Position numbers and translations under genes: made by a program. The notes under the pieces were generated by a model, which was given only the letters and a program-made list of their open reading frames with translations, was not told the DNA's origin and made no database searches. From contig JAEWDF010000075.1 in assembly GCA_023390245.1 (NCBI GenBank), forward strand, positions 1 to 14,612: a DNA stretch of 14,612 bases, in the 5' to 3' direction. Of the stretch, positions 7,708 to 14,474 are shown piece by piece. How positions within the stretch are numbered: the stretch's first letter is position 1; every line of letters begins with the position of its first letter. Source of the DNA: Pseudomonadota bacterium. Lineage in GTDB: Bacteria > Pseudomonadota > Alphaproteobacteria > Caulobacterales > Caulobacteraceae.

Positions 7708-8850
7708 ATGTCCGAAAACCGCGAGACATCGCGGCCCGCAGCGCCCATCTTGCCGGCCATGGAACCGATGCTGGATCAGGAAGCCTGCTGGCGCGCCGTC
7801 GTGGCGCGGGACGCCCGTTTCGACGGGCGCTTCTTCACCGGCGTCCTTTCCACCGGCATCTACTGTCGCCCGGTCTGCCCGGCCCGCACGCCCCGGCGCG
7901 AGAACGTGGTCTTCCACCTCACCGCCGCCGCCGCCGAGGCCGCCGGCCTGCGTCCCTGCCTGCGCTGCCGGCCCGAGACGGCGCCGGAGATGGGCGCCTG
8001 GCGCGGCGCCTCCAACACCGTCAGCCGCGCCCTGGCCCTGATCGAGGCCGGCGCCCTGGACGACGGCGACACGGACGCCCTGGCCGGGCGGCTGGGGGTG
8101 GGCGAGCGCCACCTGCGCCGCCTGTTCCGCCAGCACCTGGGCGCCGCCCCGGTCAGCGTGGCCCAGACCCGCCGCGTCCTGCTGGCCAAGCAGCTGATCC
8201 ACGAGACCGGCCTGTCGATGGCCGAGGTGGCCCTGGCCTCCGGCTTCGGCAGCGTGCGCCGCTTCAACGAGACCTTCCAGGCCCTCTACGGCCGCCCGCC
8301 GTCCGAACTGCGCCGTCGCCGCACGGACGAGGCGCGCGCCGAGGCGGTGCGGCTCACCCTGACCTATCGTCCGCCTTACGACTGGCCCGCCATGCTGGCC
8401 GCCCTGGCCGCGCGCGAGGCGGCGGACGAGACGGTCGCCGGCGGTGTCTGGACCCGGACCCTGCGTCCCGGGATCGACGGGAGCGAGGGCGCGGTCTCCG
8501 TCCGTCCCGGCCCCGCCGGCCGGTTGGCGGTCGAGGCGCGGGTCACCACGCTGAAGGCCCTGCCCGGCGTGCTGGCCAAGGTGCGGCGGGTGTTCGACCT
8601 GGCCGCCGATCCGGACGCCATCGCCCGGGACCTGTCGGCCGATTCCCTGCTGGCCCCCGCCGTCGCCGCCCGGCCCGGCCTGCGTCCGCCCGGCGACTGG
8701 ACGAACCCCGGCGAGGCGCCGCCCAGCGACCGCCTGGCGGCCGCCGATCCCCACCTTCTCGCCCGCGCCGAGCGCTGGCGGCCCTGGCGCGCCTATGGCG
8801 CCCTCTACTGGACCCTGATCAAGGAGCGGCCCGATGACCAAGCGGCCTGA
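7708..8850 (+). CDS. Ada-type methyl-sensor/AraC regulator fused to AlkA N-domain, glycosylase core missing
   Basis: 380 residues. The Ada zinc domain is intact: Cys53, Cys57, Cys84 and Cys87 repeat the 4/27/3 spacing of E. coli Ada (38, 42, 69, 72). Cys53 is therefore the expected methyl-phosphotriester acceptor that turns the protein into an activator. An AraC-type double HTH follows (about 97-200), then an AlkA_N-like domain (about 211-320, LTYRPPYDWPAMLAALAAR). After PGDW331 the sequence jumps to a stretch leading into ARAERWRPWRAYGALYW, the usual AlkA C-terminal helix. The helix-hairpin-helix/GPD core with the catalytic Asp, normally over 100 residues, is absent. It is therefore probably a methylation-responsive regulator without glycosylase activity. 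The start is uncertain: ATG 7708 has no clear ribosome-binding site, and Met18 (7759) or Met21 fits homologous N-termini better. Its end overlaps ogt by 17 bases. Confidence 0.82.
   Translation: MSENRETSRPAAPILPAMEPMLDQEACWRAVVARDARFDGRFFTGVLSTGIYCRPVCPARTPRRENVVFHLTAAAAEAAGLRPCLRCRPETAPEMGAWRGASNTVSRALALIEAGALDDGDTDALAGRLGVGERHLRRLFRQHLGAAPVSVAQTRRVLLAKQLIHETGLSMAEVALASGFGSVRRFNETFQALYGRPPSELRRRRTDEARAEAVRLTLTYRPPYDWPAMLAALAAREAADETVAGGVWTRTLRPGIDGSEGAVSVRPGPAGRLAVEARVTTLKALPGVLAKVRRVFDLAADPDAIARDLSADSLLAPAVAARPGLRPPGDWTNPGEAPPSDRLAAADPHLLARAERWRPWRAYGALYWTLIKERPDDQAA
7719..7734. repeat. Inverted repeat near the 5' end of the ada-like gene
   Basis: CCGCGA (7719-7724) and TCGCGG (7729-7734) are perfect arms around four bases. 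If translation really starts at ATG 7759, this dyad lies in the 5' untranslated region and could be a regulatory site. If the start is 7708, it is coding sequence and probably chance. Confidence 0.3.
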
Positions 8851-9376
8851 ACCCTTCGCGCTGACCCTGGATCGCCTGGCCTCGCCGGTCGGCGAGATCC
8901 TGGTGGTCGTCGACGCCGACGGCGTCGTGCGCGCGCTGGACTTCCACGACTTCGAGGATCGGCTGCGGCGCCTGCTCCGCCGCCACTACGGCGATGTCGC
9001 GCTGACGTCCGGCCGCGCGCCGGAGCCGGTGCGCCAGGCCGTCGCCGCCTATTTTGGCGGCGACCTGTCGGCCTTCGACGCCGTGACGGTGAAGACCGGC
9101 GGCACCGAGTTCCAGCGCACGGTGTGGGCGGCGCTGCGGGCCATCCCGGCCGGCGAGACGCGCAGCTACGGCCAGCTGGCCGCCGCCATCGGCGCGCCCA
9201 AGGCGGTGCGCGCGGTCGGCCTGGCCAACGGCGCCAATCCGGTCGGGGTCATCGTCCCCTGCCACCGCGTCATCGGCGCCAACGGAACCCTGACCGGCTA
9301 CGCCGGCGGGGTGGAGCGCAAGCGCTGGCTGCTGGCCCACGAACGCGGCGAGCGCGGCCTGTTCAGCGCATCGTGA
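8834..9376 (+). CDS. ogt: Methylated-DNA--[protein]-cysteine S-methyltransferase
   Basis: 180 residues. Suicide repair enzyme that moves the methyl group of O6-methylguanine (and O4-methylthymine) in DNA onto its own cysteine. The active site is the family PCHRV motif with acceptor Cys143, followed by GANGTLTGYAGGVERKRWLL. The helical DNA-binding part is visible as TEFQRTVWAALRAIPAGETRSYGQLA with AVGLANGANPVGVIVPC. The length agrees with Ogt/AdaB proteins. AAGGAG at 8821-8826 precedes the ATG at a good distance, and the start overlaps the ada-like gene by 17 bases, so the two form an adaptive-response operon. Together they supply the three parts of E. coli Ada (phosphotriester sensor, AraC activator, O6-alkylguanine transferase) as two proteins. 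The 3' end overlaps the convergent LamG-like gene by 14 bases. Confidence 0.95.
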   Translation: MTKRPEPFALTLDRLASPVGEILVVVDADGVVRALDFHDFEDRLRRLLRRHYGDVALTSGRAPEPVRQAVAAYFGGDLSAFDAVTVKTGGTEFQRTVWAALRAIPAGETRSYGQLAAAIGAPKAVRAVGLANGANPVGVIVPCHRVIGANGTLTGYAGGVERKRWLLAHERGERGLFSAS

Positions 9377-10073
9377 ACCGCTCGGGCGGCAGGGCGGCGT
9401 GGGTGAAGCGGGCCTGGCGGACCGCGCCGTTGAAATAGTTGACCCGGTTCATGCGGCAGCCGACCGAGGCGCGGCCCGGTCCCTGCGGCGTAAACGCGAT
9501 CGGGTGCTCGCCCTGCAGTTCGCCGTCGACGTAGGACCGGTACATCGTCCCGTCATAGGTCTGGGCGACATGCCGCCACTCCCCGCAAGGATAGAGCTTT
9601 TCCGGGAAGATCAGGGTGTGGTTGTAGCCAGGCCCCCGCGTGAAGGCGTCCAGGTACCAGCGGTCCCGCACCACGCGGATCTCGAACAGGAAGCGCGTCT
9701 GCGACGGCTCCTGGCCCTCCGGCGCCTCCTCCGCCAGGTGCATCCAGCGCTGCTCGAACGCCCCGCCGTCGGGCCGGAAGATCGCCTCGAAGGTGAAGGT
9801 CCGCGCGCCCGCCAGCGGATGCTCCTCGATGAACAGGGCGTCGTCCACGCCGTCGAACCGAACCGCGCGGCCGTAGGGACTGTCGATCAGCGCGGGCGCG
9901 CCCTCGACCGTCGTCCGCACGCCGCCGATATCGGCCAGGCGATCGAAGGTCCACACCGCCTGGCGTGCGCCGGACAGGCCGGCCGTCGCGGCGCATCCGG
10001 CGGCGGACGCGCCGATGACACCGGTGGCCATTCCAGCGACGGCGGTGCGGCGGGTGATCGGTTTCATCGACAT
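9363..10073 (-). CDS. Exported LamG/concanavalin-like fold protein with Tat and possible lipoprotein signal
   Basis: 236 residues. The N-terminus KPITRRTAVAGMATGVIG has twin arginines (Arg8, Arg9) before a hydrophobic stretch, then ASAAGC27, which resembles a weak lipobox. A Tat-exported, possibly lipid-anchored protein is likely. The remainder looks like a LamG/concanavalin-type beta-sandwich: YGRAVRFDGVDDALFIEEH, TFTFEAIFRPDG, WRHVAQTYDGTMYRSYVDG and the closing ASVGCRMNRVNYFNGAVRQ. Such domains usually bind carbohydrate or other ligands; no catalytic residues were recognised. The start at 10073 is preferred because GGGAGG lies about 8 bases upstream. The ATG six bases downstream is the alternative, and the longer open frame to 10142 lacks a Shine-Dalgarno. 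It diverges from the two-helix membrane gene and converges with ogt. Confidence 0.78.
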   Translation of the reverse strand: MSMKPITRRTAVAGMATGVIGASAAGCAATAGLSGARQAVWTFDRLADIGGVRTTVEGAPALIDSPYGRAVRFDGVDDALFIEEHPLAGARTFTFEAIFRPDGGAFEQRWMHLAEEAPEGQEPSQTRFLFEIRVVRDRWYLDAFTRGPGYNHTLIFPEKLYPCGEWRHVAQTYDGTMYRSYVDGELQGEHPIAFTPQGPGRASVGCRMNRVNYFNGAVRQARFTHAALPPERFTMR

Positions 10074-10193
10074 CTGGAAGTCCTCCCGCTGCGACCCTAG
10101 AGGCGGCGACGGCGGCCGCCAAGGGCCTGCGATGCCTGACAATCCCGGCCAGAATGGCTAAACAGGGCCATCGACAACGAGGAATGACCGAGC

Positions 10194-10571
10194 ATGCGGA
10201 CTCCCGAACGCCGACCCGACGACCTGCGCCCCGTCGGCGATGAGAGGTCCCTGCGGCTTCCGGACGTCGATTTCACCCCGCTGATCAAGCCGGCCGGACA
10301 GGCGTCGATGATGCGCGACGGCGGCCGCGTGCTGACCCTGGCCTTCGGCGTGGTGACCGCCTTCGTCTTCCTGTTCTCGCTGAAGTTCGGCCTGCGCGAC
10401 CTGCTCTACATCAGTCTGGGCGTGGTCTTCCTCGGCGCGATGATGTGGATCTTCGGCACGGTCGAGGCGCGGCTGATCGAAATCCGCAACGTCCTCGGCG
10501 GCTCGATCGAGGACGGGCCGGATCGCCCGCGCCGCGACCTGGCGCCGGTCCCGCCCCCGCCCCTTCCCTAG
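10194..10571 (+). CDS. Small two-helix membrane protein, function unknown
   Basis: 125 residues. The polar, Arg/Asp-rich N-terminus (about 1-44) is followed by two hydrophobic helices (about 45-64 and 68-90) separated by the short turn KFGLRD. The cytosol-like tail ends in a proline run (PVPPPPLP). GAGGA lies about 10 bases upstream of the ATG. No family was recognised. It stands alone on the plus strand between the divergent LamG-like gene and the convergent ilvA. Its TAG stop interlocks with the ilvA stop (overlap 10568-10571), so no terminator fits between them. Confidence 0.7.
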   Translation: MRTPERRPDDLRPVGDERSLRLPDVDFTPLIKPAGQASMMRDGGRVLTLAFGVVTAFVFLFSLKFGLRDLLYISLGVVFLGAMMWIFGTVEARLIEIRNVLGGSIEDGPDRPRRDLAPVPPPPLP

Positions 10572-12082
10572 ACCCCGTCCAGGAACAGGCGGCAGGCCGG
10601 ATTGGCGGTTTCGTCCGTGTAGGGATAGCCCAGCGCGGCCAGGGCGGCGTCCAGGTCGGCCTGGGCCTCGGGCGGCGCGCTGATCCCGGCCAGCACCCGG
10701 CCCACGTCGTCGCCGTGGTTGCGATAGTGGAACAGCGTCAGGGCCCAGGCAGGCTGGAGGCTGTTCAGGAACCGCAGGAAGGCGCCGGGCCGTTCTGGGA
10801 ACTGGAAGCGCAGGATGCGTTCGTGCGGCAGGCCGACGGTGCGCCCCCCGACCATGTAGCGGACGTGCAGCTTGGCCGTCTCGTTGTCGCTCATGTCCTC
10901 GACCGCATAGCCCGCGTCGCGCAGCCGCGCGATCAGCTCCAGCCGCTCCTGCTGGCCGTTCTTCAGGGCCACGCCGACGAAGATCTGCGCCACCCCGTCG
11001 CCGGACCAGCGATAGTTGAACTCGGTCACCGAACGGCCGTCCAGGCTGCGCAGGAAGCGGCCGTAGTCCTCGCGGTCGTCCTTCATGGTCACGGCCAACA
11101 GGGCCTCGGCGCCCTCGCCGACCTCGGCCCGTTCGGCGACGTGGCGAAGCCGGTCGAAGTTGACGTTGGCGCCCGAGTTGATCGCCACCAGCGATCCCTC
11201 GCCCGGATGGGCCGCCGCCCAGGCCTTCAGCCCCGCCAGGGCCACCGCCCCCGCCGGCTCGGCCACCGCCCGGCTGTCGTCGAAGATGTCCTTGATCGCC
11301 GCGCAGATGGCGTCGGTGTCGACCAGGACGATGTCGTCCAGCAGGTCGCGGCACAGCTGGAAGGTCAGGTCCCCGGCGCGCCGCACCGCCACCCCGTCGG
11401 CGAACAGCCCCACCTCGTTCAGATTCACCACCTCGCCCGCCGCGATGGCGCTCTTCATCGTCGGCGCATCGACCGGCTCCACGCCGATCAGGCGGATGTC
11501 CGGCCGCAGGAAGCGCAGGATGGCCGCCACCCCGGCCGCCAGGCCGCCCCCGCCGATGGGCAGGAACACCGCCTCGATCGGGTCGGCGTGCTGGCGCGCG
11601 ATCTCCAGGCCGATGGTGCCCTGGCCGGCGATCACGTCGGGATCGTCGAACGGATGGATGAAGGTCGCGCCCGTCTCGCCCTCCAGCCGGCGGGCATGGG
11701 CGTAGGCGTCGTCGAAGCCGTCGCCGTGCAGCACGACCTCGCCGCCCAGCGCGCGCACCGCCGCCACCTTAATGCCCGGCGTGGTGGTCGGCATGACGAT
11801 GGTCGAGGCCGCGCCCCGCCGCGCCGCCGCCAGCGCCACCCCTTGCGCATGGTTGCCGGCCGAGGCGCAGATGACGCCCTTCTCCAGCTCCGCGTCGGTC
11901 AACTGGGCGATCTTGTTGTAGGCGCCGCGAATCTTGAACGAGAACACCGGCTGCAGGTCCTCGCGCTTCAGCGCCACCGGCCGGCCCAGCCGCGCCGACA
12001 GGCGGTTCAGGGAATCGAGCGGGGTCTCCTCGGCCACGTCATAGACGCGGGCGGTCAGGATGCGGCGGATGGTGTCCTGCAT
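10568..12082 (-). CDS. ilvA: Threonine ammonia-lyase, biosynthetic (threonine dehydratase)
   Basis: 504 residues, the length of the biosynthetic enzyme. PLP-dependent deamination of L-threonine to 2-oxobutanoate, the first committed step to isoleucine, in the cytoplasm. The PLP lysine is Lys50 in PVFSFKIRGAYNK. SAGNHAQG (74-81) and the phosphate-binding GGGGL loop (177-181) are intact. The C-terminal third has two ACT-like regulatory units (LLAVTMKDDREDYGRFLRSL and ILRFQFPERPGAFLRFLNSL), which in this family confer isoleucine/valine control and distinguish it from the short catabolic form. The ATG at 12082 has no clear Shine-Dalgarno, yet the family N-terminus (MQDTIRRILTARVYD) fits. It stands alone, diverging from nadA across 236 bases; no leader-peptide attenuator was seen. 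Confidence 0.95.
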   Translation of the reverse strand: MQDTIRRILTARVYDVAEETPLDSLNRLSARLGRPVALKREDLQPVFSFKIRGAYNKIAQLTDAELEKGVICASAGNHAQGVALAAARRGAASTIVMPTTTPGIKVAAVRALGGEVVLHGDGFDDAYAHARRLEGETGATFIHPFDDPDVIAGQGTIGLEIARQHADPIEAVFLPIGGGGLAAGVAAILRFLRPDIRLIGVEPVDAPTMKSAIAAGEVVNLNEVGLFADGVAVRRAGDLTFQLCRDLLDDIVLVDTDAICAAIKDIFDDSRAVAEPAGAVALAGLKAWAAAHPGEGSLVAINSGANVNFDRLRHVAERAEVGEGAEALLAVTMKDDREDYGRFLRSLDGRSVTEFNYRWSGDGVAQIFVGVALKNGQQERLELIARLRDAGYAVEDMSDNETAKLHVRYMVGGRTVGLPHERILRFQFPERPGAFLRFLNSLQPAWALTLFHYRNHGDDVGRVLAGISAPPEAQADLDAALAALGYPYTDETANPACRLFLDGV

Positions 12083-12242
12083 GATTTGGTCGAGATAGGC
12101 GCGCTGAACGAGAGGAAACGACGCACTCCTTAGGGCAAAGCCAGGCCGGAAGGAAAGTTTTTGCGGCTTCCTCCGACGGACCTCGGCCGGAAACGGATCG
12201 CGCCCGCCCTGGAGGCTCCCAGGCCTTCGCAGAATTCATCCC

Positions 12243-12270
12243 TTGCGTCCCCCGTCGATCGGCCTACATT
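12243..12270 (+). promoter_or_regulatory. Possible nadA promoter
   Basis: TTGCGT (12243-12248) and TACATT (12265-12270) lie 16 bases apart, matching consensus at 3 of 6 and 4 of 6 positions. Transcription would start near 12277, at the edge of the palindrome at 12278-12300. A repressor there would block the initiating polymerase. The prediction is weak on its own and is supported mainly by the position of the palindrome. Confidence 0.35.
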
Positions 12271-12277
12271 GGATGCA

Positions 12278-12300
12278 CTTATGCTAACATTGAGCATAAG
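12278..12300. promoter_or_regulatory. Perfect palindrome upstream of nadA, probable NAD-repressor operator
   Basis: CTTATGCT (12278-12285) and AGCATAAG (12293-12300) are perfect 8-base arms around a 7-base spacer, 18 bases before the nadA start. The AT-rich site stands out in a very GC-rich region. Alphaproteobacterial nad genes are often controlled by the repressor NadQ, and this site looks like the TATGCT/AGCATA type of element recalled for it. The regulator gene is not in the window and the consensus could not be checked. Confidence 0.72.
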
Positions 12301-12318
12301 GGTAGGGAGAGGCAGGTC

Positions 12319-13398
12319 ATGGCGGATGGCGCGTTCGGTCTGACGAAGGAACTGGAGCGGGAGACCGCCGGCGTCTGGGACAAGGTCAAGAGCCATGTCA
12401 CCCCGCTGGAGTGGCCCGATCAGGCGCGGCTGATCAGTGAGATCAACCAACTGAAGCGCGAGCGCGACGCGGTGATCCTGGCCCACAACTACATGACGCC
12501 CGAGATCTTCCACGGCGTCGGCGACTATGTCGGCGACAGCCTGGGCCTGGCCAAGGAGGCGGCGAAGTCCGACGCCCGCATCATCGTCCAGGCCGGCGTC
12601 CACTTCATGGCCGAGACCTCCAAGATCCTGTCGCCCGACAAGACCATCTTGATCCCCGACCTGCGCGCCGGCTGCTCGCTGGCGTCGTCGATCACCGGGG
12701 CCGACGTGCGCCTGATCAAGGCGCGCTATCCCGGCCTGCCGGTCGTCACCTATGTGAACACCACCGCCGACGTGAAGGCCGAGACGGACATCTGCTGCAC
12801 CAGCGCCAACGCTGTCCAGGTGGTGGAATGGGCGGCGCGCGAATGGGGCGTCGACAAGGTCATTCTGATCCCCGACGAATTCCTGGCCCGCAACGTCGCC
12901 GCCCAGACGACGGTGGGGATCATCGCCTGGAAGGGCCATTGCGAGGTGCACAAGCGCTTCACCGTCCAGGACATCGCCGACATGCGCGACGCCTGGCCGG
13001 ACGCCCAGGTCCTGGCCCACCCCGAATGTCCGGAAGACATCCTGGCCGCCTCCGACTTCGCCGGATCGACCGCGGCGATGACCGACTATGTCGAGCAGCG
13101 CAAACCCAGACGGGTGGTCCTGATCACCGAATGCTCGATGGCGTCCAACATCAAGGGCGATGCGCCGGAGGTGGAGTTCGTCGGTCCCTGCAACCTGTGC
13201 CCGCACATGAAGCGGATCACCCTGACCAACATCCGCGACTGCCTGCTGCACATGCAGTTCGAGGTGACCGTGCCGGAACAGATGCTGGAGCGGGGTCGGC
13301 TGGCCGTGCAGCGGATGATCGACCTGCCGCCGCCGGACAGGCCCGCGCGCTACGACCTGATCAAGGCGCGCCATCACGTCGAAGTGGAGCTGATCTGA
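12319..13398 (+). CDS. nadA: Quinolinate synthase, [4Fe-4S]-dependent
   Basis: 359 residues. Condenses iminoaspartate (from NadB) with dihydroxyacetone phosphate to quinolinate in de novo NAD synthesis. The three cluster ligands are identifiable: Cys119 (in DLRAGCSLA), Cys208 (in WKGHCEVH) and Cys294 (second Cys of PCNLCPHMK). The spacings of 89 and 86 are close to those of characterised NadA proteins. Substrate-site motifs are present: AHNYMTPEI, YVGDSLGLA, VVTYVNTTADVKAETDICCTSANA, HPECP and TECSMASNIK. ATG 12319 is preceded by GGGAGAGGCAGG. The short N-terminal extension before TPLEWP is common in this group. The palindrome directly upstream implies repression by NAD status. The M50 protease gene and nadB follow in the same direction. 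Confidence 0.97.
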   Translation: MADGAFGLTKELERETAGVWDKVKSHVTPLEWPDQARLISEINQLKRERDAVILAHNYMTPEIFHGVGDYVGDSLGLAKEAAKSDARIIVQAGVHFMAETSKILSPDKTILIPDLRAGCSLASSITGADVRLIKARYPGLPVVTYVNTTADVKAETDICCTSANAVQVVEWAAREWGVDKVILIPDEFLARNVAAQTTVGIIAWKGHCEVHKRFTVQDIADMRDAWPDAQVLAHPECPEDILAASDFAGSTAAMTDYVEQRKPRRVVLITECSMASNIKGDAPEVEFVGPCNLCPHMKRITLTNIRDCLLHMQFEVTVPEQMLERGRLAVQRMIDLPPPDRPARYDLIKARHHVEVELI

Positions 13399-13452
13399 GG
13401 CGCGGCGTTCGGTCCCGGCGACGGGGCCGCACGCAACGCCCATCTGGACGCC

Positions 13453-14322
13453 ATGAGCAATATCGACACCCCCGCCGCGAAACCCGCCCGCACGCCCGGC
13501 CCCTGGGATTCCAAGCCCGAGGCTCCGGGTCCCGCCCCGGCCACGGCCGCCCCGCGCGCCGCTTCGCCCGGCGTCGCGGTGGAGAAGGACCAGAACCCGG
13601 CCTGGGCCGTCCTCTCCACCCTGCTGATGGGCGGCTTCCTGTGGTGGATCACCGGCAGCGCCGTCGTCGCCGGGGCCATCCTGATCGGCCTGTTCGTGCA
13701 CGAGGCCGGCCACGCCCTGGTGATGAACCGGCTCGGCATGGGGCCGGCGCGCATCTACATCATCCCCTTCCTGGGCGGCCTGGCCAAGGCGCGCCGTGCG
13801 CCGAAGAGCGAATGGCACGGGGTGCTGGTCGCGCTGGCCGGCCCCGCCTTCGGCCTGCTGGCCATGATCCCCTTCGTCGCCGTGGGCCTGGGCTTGGGCC
13901 AGCCGGAATGGCTGGCCGGCGCCTTCTTCATCGCCATGCTGAACCTGGTGAACCTGGTCCCCGCCCCGCCGCTGGACGGGTCCAAGGCGCTGGGGCCGGT
14001 GCTGACGCGGGTGCATCCCCGGCTGGAACACGTCGTCCTTCTGGCCATCGGCGCCGTTGTGATGCTCTGGGGCCTGACCACCGGCCGCTTCATCCTGGCG
14101 GCCTTCCTGGCCCTGTCGGTGTTCAGCCATCTGAAGCGCGGCGTATGGCGCGCGGCCTGGGGCACGCTGAGCTGGCCCGAGGCGGGCAGGAGCCTGGTCC
14201 TGTATCTGCTGACCGCCGCCCTGTGCGGCGCCGCCGCGCTCGGCGCCCTGCTGCCGGTCACCGAGGGCGATCCGGCGACCGCCCTGCGGCTGGGCCTTTC
14301 CTATCTGGGCTTCGGCCGTTGA
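13453..14322 (+). CDS. Site-2-protease-like M50 family membrane metalloprotease
   Basis: 289 residues. A Pro/Ala-rich, probably cytosolic N-terminal region (1-47) precedes several membrane helices. The zinc motif HEAGH (83-87) and the second metal motif NLVPAPPLDG (Asp175) are both intact, so an active intramembrane protease is expected. NRLGMGPARIYIIPFLGGLA and SEWHGVLVALAGPAFGLL match the M50 core. There is no PDZ or CBS domain, so it resembles the short site-2 protease forms. The substrate is unknown. It starts 54 bases after nadA with a poor Shine-Dalgarno, and its TGA overlaps the TTG of nadB, so it appears to be part of a nad operon. Whether this reflects function or chance linkage is not visible. 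Part of its 3' end is present again, inverted and diverged, at the right edge of the window. Confidence 0.9.
   Translation: MSNIDTPAAKPARTPGPWDSKPEAPGPAPATAAPRAASPGVAVEKDQNPAWAVLSTLLMGGFLWWITGSAVVAGAILIGLFVHEAGHALVMNRLGMGPARIYIIPFLGGLAKARRAPKSEWHGVLVALAGPAFGLLAMIPFVAVGLGLGQPEWLAGAFFIAMLNLVNLVPAPPLDGSKALGPVLTRVHPRLEHVVLLAIGAVVMLWGLTTGRFILAAFLALSVFSHLKRGVWRAAWGTLSWPEAGRSLVLYLLTAALCGAAALGALLPVTEGDPATALRLGLSYLGFGR
14140..14288 (+). repeat. Left arm of inverted repeat (3' part of the M50 gene)
   Basis: This part of the protease gene pairs in inverted orientation with 14464-14612. Base-by-base comparison gives 11 differences in 149 positions and no gaps. The spacer between the arms is 175 bases and holds the protease end and the nadB start. 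Confidence 0.9.
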
Positions 14323-14474
14323 ACCGCCTTCGCCATGACGGGCCGCTGATCGTCGGCGCCGGTCTTGCGGGCCTGTCCGCCGCGCTGGAGGCCGCCCGCG
14401 CCGGCGCCCGCGTGCTGGTCGTGACGCCCGAGCCGCTGCTGAGCGCCTGCTCCTCCGCCTGGGCGCAGGGCGGC
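14319..14474 (+). CDS. nadB: L-aspartate oxidase, N-terminal fragment interrupted at 14474
   Basis: The first 52 residues are readable, from a TTG start (14319) that overlaps the protease stop codon. The nearby ATG at 14335 is out of frame. The FAD-binding Rossmann motif is GAGLAG (residues 13-18) in LIVGAGLAGLSAALEAARAGARV. It is followed by the NadB hallmark SSAWAQGG (45-52). NadB oxidises L-aspartate to iminoaspartate, the NadA substrate, which fits the position. After Gly52 the expected continuation (IAAAL or similar, leading into the capping domain) is lost. The frame stays open to the window end but encodes an antisense reading of the protease gene copy. Either the gene is truly broken here or the sequence is chimeric; see the inverted copy entry. 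Confidence 0.85.

Noticed and set aside
6775..8841. 688-residue minus-strand open frame antisense to the membrane/XRE/ada genes
   Set aside because: Shadow frame; the opposite strand encodes recognisable proteins with ribosome-binding sites.
13404..13440. GGCGTT...AACGCC inverted repeat with an inner CCCG/CGGG between nadA and the M50 gene as a terminator
   Set aside because: Short interrupted stems and no U-run; the genes look like one operon, so the pairing is probably chance at this GC content.
14335..14349. ATG at 14335 as the nadB start
   Set aside because: It is out of frame with the FAD-binding motif and meets a stop after four codons; the TTG at 14319 is in frame.
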